Shown here: positions 16,496-25,257 of the stretch, in pieces
Numbering within the stretch: position 1 is the stretch's first letter
Layout of the letters: every line of letters begins with the position of its first letter
NCBI GenBank assembly: GCA_028686135.1
Contig: JAQUCP010000011.1
Coordinates: 1-64,000, forward strand
Length of the DNA: 64,000 nt
Source of the DNA: UBA12481 sp012523435
GTDB taxonomy: Bacteria; Bacteroidota; Bacteroidia; Bacteroidales; UBA12481
Direction: 5' to 3'
Made by a program: the position numbers and the translations under genes
The notes under the pieces: model-generated
Told to the model about the DNA's origin: nothing
Database searches by the model: none
Seen by the model: the letters and a program-made list of their open reading frames with translations, nothing else

Positions 16496-17938
16496 ATGGA
16501 GGCTAATACGCAGATACTTATTGTCATGGTGTGCTACCTGGTGTTTTTGGTGGCATGGGGTATTTATCAGGGTAGAAAAGTCAAAACTGCTGAAGATTAT
16601 GCGATTGCAGGGCGCAAGCTTCCAGGTTGGGCTGCTGCTTTATCAGAGCGAGCGACCGGTGAGTCATCCTGGGCTCTGCTTGGGCTCCCAGGTCTTGCTT
16701 ATGCTACCGGAATCGCTGGTATCTGGACAGCCATCGGGTGTGTTGCGGGAATTGTTACCGCCTGGGCGGCCATTGCCTGGCGTTTACGGGATGAAGCCGA
16801 CAACTATGGCGTAACCTCTTTTACCGGATATCTGGCTAAGCGCCACGGAGAAGTGGGGCGCTGGATCCGGGTTATTGCCAGTTTGACAATCGTATTCTTT
16901 TTCTTCTTCTATGTTGGCGCACAGTTCTTGGGTGGTGGCAAAACGCTGAATGCCCTCTTTCATATCAAGCCGGCCCATGGTATGTTGATTACCGCCCTGA
17001 TTATTCTGCCTTACACCGTCTATGGAGGCTTCAGAAGTGTAATCTATACCGATGTGATCCAGGCGCTTGTCATGATTTTTGCTTTGGTCGCCGGCCCAAT
17101 TATCGGGATTCTCTATATTGCTAAAACACCTGATCTCTTTGCTTCTTCAATTCCTGAAGCCCTTCGTTTGGCCGGTCCCTCTTTCACTAGCCTGACTGGT
17201 GTAGCGACTGGTTTTTCAGCCGGAGTGCTGATCATGAGTGGCCTCTCTTGGTTCTTTGGTTATTTGGGTGGACAGCCGCAGCTAACCATGAGGTTTATGG
17301 CTATCCGGGATCCCCAACAGGCCAAAAAAGGCAGGAATATCGGCATTCTCTGGACTGTTGTGGCTTACGTTGGAGCACTTGCCCTGGGGTGGATCGGTAT
17401 CGCGATCTTTGGTCCTGGTACGTTGGCCGACCAAGAGCAGGTGATGCCCTCCGTTATGCTCCAGATCTTTCCTCCGGCTTTGGCTGCTTTATTGATTGCC
17501 GGTGCTATTGCCGCCATGGTATCGACAGCCGATTCGTTATTGATTTTGTCAGCTAATGAATTGACAGATAATCTTTTATCTGATAAGGGGGAGAGCAAAA
17601 CCGGTCGATCGAAATTGATGCGCTCCCGCTTGGTTACTGCCTTACTGGCGGTGATTGCTCTCATCGCCGCCTGGTTTAGCCCGTCAAACCTAATCTTTAC
17701 CCTGGTGGCTTATGTCTGGGCTGGGGTAGGAGCTCCCTTTTCGGTAGTCATCTTGCTGACACTTTTCTGGAAGCGCTTCCATGGGCGGGCAGCGATAGTG
17801 ACCATCCTCACCGGTGTGCTGATCACGATTCTGTGGGTCATCACCGGATTTGAAAAACATGCGGCATTGGTGGTTAGCTTCTTGGCTTCTGCCCTGGTAG
17901 CCATATTATCAACTCTCCTGATCCCCAAGAAAAAATAG
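16496..17938 (+). CDS. Sodium:solute symporter (PutP/SSS family)
   Basis: A 480-residue polytopic membrane protein with about 12-13 transmembrane helices. The start is placed at MEANTQILIV (16496). SSS-family features include RKLPGWAAALSERATGESSW in the first loop and the LLIAGAIAAMVSTADSLLI signature in the second half. This section resembles proline or sialic-acid type carriers; the exact substrate cannot be read from sequence. Stop codon lies 2 bases from the stop of the converging recG. No pathway genes for a candidate substrate sit next to it. Confidence 0.9.
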   Translation: MEANTQILIVMVCYLVFLVAWGIYQGRKVKTAEDYAIAGRKLPGWAAALSERATGESSWALLGLPGLAYATGIAGIWTAIGCVAGIVTAWAAIAWRLRDEADNYGVTSFTGYLAKRHGEVGRWIRVIASLTIVFFFFFYVGAQFLGGGKTLNALFHIKPAHGMLITALIILPYTVYGGFRSVIYTDVIQALVMIFALVAGPIIGILYIAKTPDLFASSIPEALRLAGPSFTSLTGVATGFSAGVLIMSGLSWFFGYLGGQPQLTMRFMAIRDPQQAKKGRNIGILWTVVAYVGALALGWIGIAIFGPGTLADQEQVMPSVMLQIFPPALAALLIAGAIAAMVSTADSLLILSANELTDNLLSDKGESKTGRSKLMRSRLVTALLAVIALIAAWFSPSNLIFTLVAYVWAGVGAPFSVVILLTLFWKRFHGRAAIVTILTGVLITILWVITGFEKHAALVVSFLASALVAILSTLLIPKKK

Positions 17939-17940
17939 AT

Positions 17941-20070
17941 TTACGATATCCTGCTCCAGTCTTTCGCTTCTTTCCCAGGGTGGTTAAGCTGTTCGATGAG
18001 GATCTGGTTTTCCGGTTGTTCCAGTGTCGGATCTTTTTCAAGGACATCCTGAGCAGTACGACGGGCAAACTCCAGAATCTTATTGTCGGTGAGCAGATTA
18101 GCAATTGAAAGGTTGAATGGCACACCACTTTGTTGGGTCCCTTCGAGATCGCCGGGACCACGGAGCTTCATATCAACATCAGCAATCTCAAAGCCATCGT
18201 TGGTTCTTACCATCGTCTCGATCCTGGTTTTTGCCTCTTTGGAGAGCTTGTAGCCCGTCATCAGCAGACAGTAAGATTGTTCTCCCCCACGCCCGACGCG
18301 CCCTCTAAGCTGGTGTAGCTGGCTCAGTCCAAACCGTTCGGCACTTTCAATGACCATGACGGTGGCATTGGGAACATCTACTCCAACTTCGATAACGGTG
18401 GTTGAAACCATGATTTTGGTGATTCCGCGGACGAAATAGTCCATCGCCTTAACCTTCTCCTCGGGCTTCATCCGGCCATGCAGGACGGATACGGCATATT
18501 CAGGAGGTGGAAAGGTGCGGCAGATGCTCTCGTAGCCATCATAAAGATCCTTGTAATCAAGGGTTTCTGACTCCTGGATCAGCGGATAGACAATATAGAT
18601 CTGGCGGCCTGCCTGAATCTGTTTATGAATAAATTCATAGACCTGGAGCCGCTTGGAATCATAGTAATGCGCAGTGATAATCGGTCTTCTGCCCGGGGGC
18701 ATCTCGTCAATGACCGACAGATCAAGGTCGCCGTAGAGGGTCATGGCTAAAGTGCGGGGTATCGGGGTGGCGGTCATAACCAGCACATGGGGTAGGGTTT
18801 CTCCGGTCTTTTCCCAGAGCCTGGCCCGCTGGGCTACTCCAAACCGATGTTGTTCATCAATAACCACCAGCCCGAGATTGTGAAACTTCACACTATCCTC
18901 GATCAGGGCATGGGTTCCGATCAGGATATCCAGTTCACCCTCCCGTAACTCCTCATGCAGCGTCGCCCGATCTCCCTGCCGGGTGGATCCGGTTAGCAGT
19001 CTAACTTTCACTGGAAGGTTCGCCAGGAGGCGGGTGAAGGTCATAAAGTGCTGCTGGGCAAGAATTTCTGTCGGGGCCATCAAGCAAGCCTGATGGCCGT
19101 TATCCAGCGCTATCAGCATGGAGAGAAGGGCAACGAGGGTTTTGCCGCTGCCCACATCGCCCTGCAATAAGCGATTCATCTGATTGCCAGAGCCGAGGTC
19201 TTTGCGGATCTCACGCATGACCCGCTTTTGCGCTCCTGTCAACTCAAATGGCAGGTGCTCCTTGTAAAAACCGTTGAACAGGTTGCCAATTCGTGGAAAG
19301 ACAAACCCGCTAATCTGGCTGTTCTTGATATTCTTTTGCCTCAACAGCCCCAGTTGGATCAGAAAAAGCTCCTCAAACTTCAATCGATATCGGGCTTTCC
19401 TTAATGACTCCTCATTTTTGGGAAAGTGAATGTTTAACAGGGTTTCGTTGATGCCTGGAAACCGAAGCTCCTCAATTAGGGGCATCGGAAGCGTCTCGTG
19501 AATCCGACCATAAACCTTTTGAAGTAACTGATATTGAAGCTTATGGATTACCCTTGAAGTGATAAAGCTGTTCTTCATTTTTTCGGTAGTCGGGTAGGCC
19601 GCCTGGAATGAATAGGGATAGGCGGTCAGCTCCGCCTTTGCAGCTTCCTCGATTTCCGGGTGTGGAATGGAGTAGATTCCATTATAAATGGCAGGTTTGC
19701 CAAAAACGATATAGTCAACCCCAGTCTTTAAGCTCTGCTGAATCCAACGGATTCCCTGGAACCACACCAGCTCAATCGAGCCAGTGCTGTCTTGGAAACG
19801 GGCAACTAAACGCTGTCGGGGCTTTTTACCTGCCAGTTCCATAGCAACGATCTGTCCCCTGACCTGGATAAAAACCTGAGTCGTGTCAATTTCACGAATC
19901 GTGTAAAACTTGGTTCGATCGGTATATTTGTAGGGATAATGCCTGATGAGATCTTCAAAGGTTTTTACCCCAAGTTCATCAAATAGAATTGCTGCTCTCT
20001 TTTCCCCAACGCCCGGCAGAAATTTGATGTCAGTTTGAAGTAATCGGTCCATCAGTGACGAAAGTAGCAT
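17941..20070 (-). CDS. recG: ATP-dependent DNA helicase RecG
   Basis: A 709-residue helicase that remodels stalled replication forks and branch-migrates Holliday junctions. Seen: the N-terminal wedge/OB domain (FLPGVGEKRAAILFDELGV), Walker A GDVGSGKTLVAL, DEQH box VVIDEQHRFG, motif III TATPIPRTLA, and C-terminal VGVDVPNATVMVIESAERFG with QLRGRVGRG and SYCLLM. It could start at either of two methionines 6 codons apart. Single-gene transcript, converging with the symporter. Confidence 0.97.
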   Translation of the reverse strand: MLLSSLMDRLLQTDIKFLPGVGEKRAAILFDELGVKTFEDLIRHYPYKYTDRTKFYTIREIDTTQVFIQVRGQIVAMELAGKKPRQRLVARFQDSTGSIELVWFQGIRWIQQSLKTGVDYIVFGKPAIYNGIYSIPHPEIEEAAKAELTAYPYSFQAAYPTTEKMKNSFITSRVIHKLQYQLLQKVYGRIHETLPMPLIEELRFPGINETLLNIHFPKNEESLRKARYRLKFEELFLIQLGLLRQKNIKNSQISGFVFPRIGNLFNGFYKEHLPFELTGAQKRVMREIRKDLGSGNQMNRLLQGDVGSGKTLVALLSMLIALDNGHQACLMAPTEILAQQHFMTFTRLLANLPVKVRLLTGSTRQGDRATLHEELREGELDILIGTHALIEDSVKFHNLGLVVIDEQHRFGVAQRARLWEKTGETLPHVLVMTATPIPRTLAMTLYGDLDLSVIDEMPPGRRPIITAHYYDSKRLQVYEFIHKQIQAGRQIYIVYPLIQESETLDYKDLYDGYESICRTFPPPEYAVSVLHGRMKPEEKVKAMDYFVRGITKIMVSTTVIEVGVDVPNATVMVIESAERFGLSQLHQLRGRVGRGGEQSYCLLMTGYKLSKEAKTRIETMVRTNDGFEIADVDMKLRGPGDLEGTQQSGVPFNLSIANLLTDNKILEFARRTAQDVLEKDPTLEQPENQILIEQLNHPGKEAKDWSRIS

Positions 20071-20137
20071 GAATCCACATCATTGTTAAATATTGTTAAT
20101 AAATCGATACCAATTTCTGATATCCTATTTTAGAGGA

Positions 20138-20145
20138 TAATTTTG
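20138..20145 (+). promoter_or_regulatory. Candidate -7 element for the ABC ATPase gene
   Basis: TAATTTTG (20138-20145) matches TAnnTTTG exactly, with a poor TTTC -33 about 20 bases up. It overlaps a possible upstream TTG start (20143), which supports the ATG at 20161 as the real start. Confidence 0.35.
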
Positions 20146-20160
20146 ACCAAAATTTTGAAT

Positions 20161-20856
20161 ATGGAAGAGTTGATCTCGATCCGCGGTTTAACTAAAGATT
20201 ATCAAATTGGGAATCAGGTTGTTCAAGCCCTTAGGGGGATAGACTTGGTGATCAAAAAAGGAGAATATGTGGCTATCATGGGACCTAGCGGTTCGGGTAA
20301 GTCAACCTTGATGAATATCCTGGGAGCACTGGACTCCCCTAGCAGTGGTCACTACTTTCTGAACGGCAATGATGTAAGTACGATGGTGGACGATGAATTA
20401 GCTGTTGTCCGGAATAAGGAGATTGGGTTTATTTTCCAGACGTTCAATTTACTACCCCGCTACGATGCCCTGGAAAACGTTGCACTCCCCATGATTTACG
20501 GAGGGGTTCCCAAGAGCGAACGTCAGGATCGGGCATTAAAGGCTCTTCAGAATGTTGGCTTGGCCGACCGGACCACTCACAAACCCAATGAGCTTTCCGG
20601 TGGTCAAAGGCAACGAGTAGCAGTTGCCAGGGCTCTGGTGAACAATCCGGCCATTATTTTAGCTGATGAGCCAACAGGGAATCTCGACTCCAAAACATCG
20701 GTTGATATCATGCGCCTGATGAGAGAGATTCACAAGCAAGGCAATACCATAATTCTCGTAACCCACGAAGAGGATATTGCCAGGCGTTCACAACGGATTA
20801 TCCGTCTGTTAGATGGGCATATCGAAAGTGATGAACCTAACGAAATGATCGAGTAG
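20161..20856 (+). CDS. ABC transporter ATP-binding protein (LolD/MacB type)
   Basis: A 231-residue ATPase from the ATG at 20161. Walker A GPSGSGKST (41-49), Q-loop FQTFNLLP, signature LSGGQRQR, Walker B IILADEPTG and the switch histidine in VTHEED are all intact. The type with ADEPTGNLDSKTS is that of LolD/MacB ATPases, which drive lipoprotein release or export of large molecules. No FtsX-like permease is adjacent, so the partner is elsewhere in the genome. An orphan LolD-like subunit fits a Bacteroidota lipoprotein-rich envelope, but the partner is inferred only. Confidence 0.93.
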   Translation: MEELISIRGLTKDYQIGNQVVQALRGIDLVIKKGEYVAIMGPSGSGKSTLMNILGALDSPSSGHYFLNGNDVSTMVDDELAVVRNKEIGFIFQTFNLLPRYDALENVALPMIYGGVPKSERQDRALKALQNVGLADRTTHKPNELSGGQRQRVAVARALVNNPAIILADEPTGNLDSKTSVDIMRLMREIHKQGNTIILVTHEEDIARRSQRIIRLLDGHIESDEPNEMIE

Positions 20857-20865
20857 TTTTTTTCG

Positions 20866-20896
20866 GTTGTTTATTTGGTTAAATGGTTTACATTTG
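20866..20896 (+). promoter_or_regulatory. Promoter of the DUF2795 gene
   Basis: GTTG (20866-20869), 19-base spacer, then TACATTTG (20889-20896), a perfect match to TAnnTTTG. Transcription would start near 20903, about 20 bases before the ATG at 20922. Confidence 0.55.
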
Positions 20897-20921
20897 CGGA
20901 AAATTCTGCCAGTAAAACTAT

Positions 20922-21149
20922 TTGGATATGTATTGGACGCTTGAATTGGCTTCTAAATTAGAGGATGCTCCATGGCCAGCCACAAAGGATGAGCTGATCG
21001 ACTTTGCAATTCGATCAGGCGCCCCGCTCGAAGTGATTGAGAACCTTCAGGAGATTGAGGACGAAGGTGAAATCTACGAAAGCATTGAGGATATTTGGCC
21101 AGATTATCCCAGTAAAGACGATTTTTTCTTCAACGAAGAAGAGTATTAA
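20922..21149 (+). CDS. Small acidic DUF2795 protein
   Basis: A 75-residue, very acidic protein (ending DDFFFNEEEY) with the DUF2795 core MYWTLELASKLEDAPWPATKDELIDFAIRSG, a Bacteroidota family of unknown function that is usually a short stand-alone protein. It has its own promoter and a clear intrinsic terminator, so it is a monocistronic, probably well-expressed gene. It shares no obvious role with the ABC ATPase before it. Confidence 0.9.
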   Translation: MDMYWTLELASKLEDAPWPATKDELIDFAIRSGAPLEVIENLQEIEDEGEIYESIEDIWPDYPSKDDFFFNEEEY

Positions 21150-21155
21150 CGATTT

Positions 21156-21179
21156 AAAGGCGCGATGAGCGCCTTTTTT
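21156..21179 (+). terminator. Intrinsic terminator after DUF2795
   Basis: AAAGGCGC (21156-21163) pairs with GCGCCTTT (21169-21176) around a 5-base loop, followed by T residues. It overlaps the stop codon of the converging OstA-like gene and could act weakly on that strand too. Confidence 0.85.
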
Positions 21180-22686
21180 ATTTCCAATTGCTCACATCCT
21201 GCCGATCGGCAGGCCGTTTATCTCCTAACCATCGAAAACCTTCCAGGAACCTGTCGTTGTGACTCAGTCCCTTAATCGGTAAAAGTTTGGAGTCAGGGTC
21301 AATTAAAAAGCTGATTTTGTTGATTTTCCCATCTAAGAGACGAATGGCTATGCTACTACTGACAGCTTTGTAGAGCCCAATGATTTCTTCACCATCTTTG
21401 GGGTAAAACAGACTCTCCCCATTTCCGGTGACATCTACATGACTCAACTTCCCGTCGCTGAAGTAGCCGATGATTTTTTTGCCTTTTATTTGATTGTAGT
21501 AAAGTGAATCCTCCCTGGTTATCAGAAAAGCCGAACGGTTAAGAACCATGTGCCCGATGCCATCATCAACCAGAAAGATAGAAATAGAATCAGCAGTCAT
21601 CTGATTATTATCTTTCCAGACAACCGGGGTTTTGAATAACTGGATCAGGCTATCTGCAATCACATAACCCAGCGAGTCGCAACGGCCCTGAATATCTTCC
21701 CGAAAAAATTGGACCCTTGGATAAGCCTGTATTTTCCTGGTATTGCGCTCTTCAACCCGGATTGAAAAAAGGGTGTCGGAATACATAAAAAGGCTGTCAT
21801 TATCCGTTTCCGTGATGAAATAGACATTCTCCGTCATCCTGAAACTATTCTCGTCTTCGTCGTAAAAGAGCCGTTCGCCTTGAATGATCACGTTTTCAAT
21901 AGTATCCTGTAGTTTAACGTGATCGAACGCTTCTGTAAAACGATCATCCTGATTATACACCAGACTGTCGGCCCAGAGCAGTTGCTCCTTGGCCTGCATA
22001 AACACCTCACTGGTGAAGGTGGAGATCCGGTTTCTTGAATCATAAAAGCCGCGATTACAGGAGATATAGTTGGTGTCGCTAAAAATCTGACTAGGACCGT
22101 CAAACCACATTTGCTCTGTTTTACTGTTGTATTTCATGCTGTCAGTCACCAACGTATTGTCGGGATTCGTGAAGATCACGTTCTCATTAAAGACAAACTC
22201 ATCACTATCAACGAAATAGTAACCCCAGAAACTCTCTACCGTATTGGAACTGTCGATGATCTGTCCTCCGCCATAATACCAGGCAATCTCTTCCTTCATG
22301 TTGTAGTCGAGCCGAGGTGCTTTCAGACTGGTGACTCCGTTTTCCATCCTGACCTGTCCTTCGAGGCGGGAGATTTCATCGCGACCGTTGTAGTCGATAT
22401 GCCTGGAATAAACGTGGAGGGTATCGGCTTTGATGATGTGTACCCGACTGTATCCCTTGAATCTGCTGTTGGCCTGGTCGAGATAAGCACTGTCGCAAGT
22501 GAGTTCGAGGTTTTTATGCTTCATCCAAACGTTCCCAATAAGGCGCTGGATACCTTTTCCTATCGATTCATTATACTCAATTAGATCGGCCGTAAAATCC
22601 ACAATTTTGGCTTCCTGAGCTTTGTCTGACAAGCTGATTGTCAGTAGCATGACCGCCAGGAGAATGGATTTACGCCAGCATTTCAT
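21178..22686 (-). CDS. OstA-like (LptA/LptD-related) LPS transport protein
   Basis: A 502-residue exported protein from MKCWRKSILL (ATG 22686-22684; the next upstream ATG in frame lies within the moxR gene). The signal peptide ends near DKAQ. Repeated beta-jellyroll segments (GNVWMKHKNLELTCDSAYLD, FKGYSRVHIIKADTLHVYS, and several similar) follow the OstA/LptA pattern, which forms the LPS bridge across the periplasm. Length exceeds LptA (about 180) and lacks an obvious large barrel of LptD, so it is best called an OstA-like protein as in other Bacteroidota. It overlaps moxR by 17 bases and is the last gene of the operon. Confidence 0.85.
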   Translation of the reverse strand: MKCWRKSILLAVMLLTISLSDKAQEAKIVDFTADLIEYNESIGKGIQRLIGNVWMKHKNLELTCDSAYLDQANSRFKGYSRVHIIKADTLHVYSRHIDYNGRDEISRLEGQVRMENGVTSLKAPRLDYNMKEEIAWYYGGGQIIDSSNTVESFWGYYFVDSDEFVFNENVIFTNPDNTLVTDSMKYNSKTEQMWFDGPSQIFSDTNYISCNRGFYDSRNRISTFTSEVFMQAKEQLLWADSLVYNQDDRFTEAFDHVKLQDTIENVIIQGERLFYDEDENSFRMTENVYFITETDNDSLFMYSDTLFSIRVEERNTRKIQAYPRVQFFREDIQGRCDSLGYVIADSLIQLFKTPVVWKDNNQMTADSISIFLVDDGIGHMVLNRSAFLITREDSLYYNQIKGKKIIGYFSDGKLSHVDVTGNGESLFYPKDGEEIIGLYKAVSSSIAIRLLDGKINKISFLIDPDSKLLPIKGLSHNDRFLEGFRWLGDKRPADRQDVSNWK

Positions 22687-23626
22687 GGATGATGTCTTCC
22701 ACCGATATACCGCGAGCCTCAGCTTTGTAATTCCGGATAATCCGGTGACGGAGAATGGCTGGTGCAATGGCTCTAACATCTTCAATGTCAGGGGCGTATT
22801 TTCCGTGAAGTACCGCATGCGTTTTGGCACCAATGATCAGGTATTGGGAGGCCCGGGGCCCGGCTCCCCAGGTGAGAAACTCTTTGGCCATGGGGTGTGC
22901 TAGTTGACTGTTTGGCCTGGTCTTAGAGGTGAGATTGACAGCCCATTCGATAACCGAGCGATTGACAGGAACCCGCCGGATTAATCCTTGGTAAAAGAGA
23001 ATCTCTTCACGGCTGATTGCCTGATTGAGATCAGAAATCTCATCCGATGTGGTACGACGAACAATATCAATTTCATCCTCAACCTTCGGATAATCAAGCA
23101 GTATGTTGAGCATGAACCGGTCGAGCTGCGCCTCCGGTAGAGGATAAGTTCCCTCTTGTTCAATCGGATTTTGCGTTGCCAGAACAAAAAATGGATCTTC
23201 TAATTGATACCGGATGCCACCCGAGGTGACCGACTTTTCCTGCATGGCTTCCAGCAGAGCCGACTGCGTTTTGGGCGGGGTACGATTGATCTCATCTGCC
23301 AGGATCATGTGGGCAAACAACGGCCCCTTTACAAAACGGAACACGCGGTTAGAATCGAGTATCTCCGTGCCAATAATGTCCGATGGCATGAGATCAGGGG
23401 TAAATTGAATTCGTTTGAAATCGAGTCCGAGAATTTTTGCTATTGTTGTGACTAACAGAGTTTTAGCAAGCCCGGGAACTCCAACAAGAAGACAATGCCC
23501 CCGACTGAAGATACTGATGAGAACCTCCTTGACTACCTCATCTTGGCCAATAATGACCTTGCGGATCTCATTAAAAAACTGTTCGTAGGAATTTCTTAAC
23601 TGGTCAACCGCTTCTTTGTCACTCAT
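22670..23626 (-). CDS. MoxR family AAA+ ATPase
   Basis: A 318-residue AAA+ ATPase with Walker A GVPGLAKTL (49-57), Walker B ILADEINRTPPKTQSALLEAM and a sensor around LATQNPIEQEGTYPLPEAQ, plus the lid domain ending ISVEDIIHEMLA. MoxR ATPases usually work with VWA and DUF58 proteins as chaperones for protein-complex assembly; none of these partners is nearby. Instead it sits between the SurA-like PPIase (12 bases away once the assembly is repaired) and the OstA-like gene, which suggests a role in envelope assembly. Only position supports that. Confidence 0.93.
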   Translation of the reverse strand: MSDKEAVDQLRNSYEQFFNEIRKVIIGQDEVVKEVLISIFSRGHCLLVGVPGLAKTLLVTTIAKILGLDFKRIQFTPDLMPSDIIGTEILDSNRVFRFVKGPLFAHMILADEINRTPPKTQSALLEAMQEKSVTSGGIRYQLEDPFFVLATQNPIEQEGTYPLPEAQLDRFMLNILLDYPKVEDEIDIVRRTTSDEISDLNQAISREEILFYQGLIRRVPVNRSVIEWAVNLTSKTRPNSQLAHPMAKEFLTWGAGPRASQYLIIGAKTHAVLHGKYAPDIEDVRAIAPAILRHRIIRNYKAEARGISVEDIIHEMLA

Positions 23627-23638
23627 ACTGTTACACGT

Positions 23639-25257
23639 TTATTTAATCCAGCCGTCGTTTTCAAATTGGCAACCCCTGAAATCCGGATCAATCCGGATGA
23701 ACATTGTTTTTTGTCTTTTGCTGACCCACTCGCTGAGGGTCTTTTCTTGTTTTTCCTGTAGGGCGAGCGATTGAATGTACTGATAATCCTGTTTCAAATC
23801 AGCCCGGTGAGCTGGCCGTCGGGTTTTGATCGAAACGATCTTATAAACCAGGTTGTTTTTAGAATCTATTGAGGAAAAAACTGAAGAGATCTCACCAACT
23901 TTTAGGTTTCTGACGGCANNNNNNNNNNNNNNNNNNNNNNNNNNNNNNNNNNNNNNNNNNNNNNNNNNNNNNNNNNNNNNNNNNNNNNNNNNNNNNNNNN
24001 NNNNNNNNNNNNNNNNNNTTTCAAATCAGCCCGGTGAGCTGGCCGTCGGGTTTTGATCGAAACGATCTTATAAACCAGGTTGTTTTTAGAATCTATTGAG
24101 GAAAAAACTGAAGAGATCTCACCAACTTTTAGGTTTCTGACGGCATCAAGGACCTCCTTTGGTAATTCCTGAGGCTCAAACCAGGTGGTGTTATAATTCT
24201 GTGATTGAGCCAAGTTGACCATTAGTCCGCCGTTGTTGCTGGTATTTTTCTCCTCACTAAATAGGGTGGCCGCTTGCTCGAATTTTATCTTTCCTTCCCG
24301 GATGATTTGGGCTATGCTGTCGAGCCGCTGACTGGTCTTTTCCTGTTCTTCCAAGGAGGGCTTTGGGATGAGAAGGATGTGCCGACAATTGATCAGATCA
24401 CCGCGTCGTTCAATCAGTTGGATGATGTGGTAACCAAATTCAGTCTTGACAATCCTGGAAACCTCACCTGGCTTTAGATTCATTGCTGTAGCGAAAAACT
24501 CCGGCGCCAGGTTATTACGTAAGACTAAGCCAACTTCACCGCCTCGCGGAGCTGTTCCGGGATCCTCGGAATAGAGGGCGGCAAGAGTACTCATTCTTTC
24601 ACCATTCTGAATTCGTTCCCGGAACTCTAACAGGCGTGCCTGTATTCTGGCGATTTCGGCATCAGAAGTTTTGGGTTTAAGGGCGATCTCCCTGATTTCC
24701 ATTGACTCTGGACGTAGTGGGATTTCGTTCTCGGGGATCTTCCGAAAGAACTTCTGTACCTCTGATGGAGTTACTTCTAGTTTATTGTAAATCTCCTGCT
24801 GCATTCGCCTAACAATGAGCTGTTCCTTCATCGGTTTGAACATATCCTGGGTGATTTCTACCATCTTTTTATTAAACATGGTTTCCAGCATCTGTTCATC
24901 ACCCTGATAATAGGCCATCATGCTCTTTATCCGGTTGTCAACCTCTCGGCGGACTTCATCATCAGCTACTTCGATACTGTCGATCTCCGATTGACTGACT
25001 AAGAGTTTGCTGATGAGCAGAGACTCCAGTACCTCACATTTCGGATCTTCGGCAAATTCTACTCCTTGACTGCGGAGTTGCCGTATGTGGTCTTCCAGAT
25101 CTGACTGGTAAACGGGGTGGCGTCCAACAACGGCGATAACCCGGTCGATGATGACCGGATCCTGCTGACCGATGATCTGTGCAAGCAGTGAGCCTGGCAC
25201 AATCATCAGCAAGAACAGTAGCAGTAGAATAGGATTGGGTTTATTATCTGTTTTCAT
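23639..25257 (-). CDS. SurA-like periplasmic peptidyl-prolyl isomerase (interrupted by assembly gap)
   Basis: Chaperone/PPIase for outer-membrane proteins in the periplasm. Signal peptide (ending SLLAQ), a SurA N-terminal chaperone part, then two parvulin domains (MEIREIALKPKTSDAE through FGYHIIQLIERRG, and NCRHILLIPKP through the SNNGG region). The visible frame runs into the 100-N gap (23919-24018). Removing the gap and one of the two identical 127-bp copies joins ADLK to QDYQYIQSLALQEKQEKT and a stop at 23641-23639, giving about 463 residues, an intact protein. The short end predicted by reading straight through the N run is an artefact. It overlaps the preceding lipoprotein gene by 14 bases. 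Confidence 0.9.
23792..23918. repeat. 127-bp copy, left of assembly gap
   Basis: Identical base for base to 24019-24145. The two copies sit exactly against the 100-N spacer on either side, the signature of two contig ends with an unmerged k-mer-sized overlap. Confidence 0.95.
23919..24018. other. 100-N assembly gap inside the SurA-like gene
   Basis: Exactly 100 N, a conventional scaffold spacer. The flanking identity shows the true gap length is probably negative (a 127-base overlap). Confidence 0.97.
24019..24145. repeat. 127-bp copy, right of assembly gap
   Basis: Second copy of 23792-23918; same bases throughout. Lies within the second parvulin-proximal C-terminal part of the SurA-like gene. 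Confidence 0.95.

Noticed and set aside
23902..24020. SurA-like gene ending with PSET after the N run
   Set aside because: This end arises from reading straight through 100 N and then across a duplicated contig end in the wrong frame. The repaired join gives the true end at 23639.
23792..24145. A real 127-bp tandem duplication in the SurA-like gene
   Set aside because: Copies are identical with no divergence and end exactly at the N run on both sides; a contig overlap explains this better.
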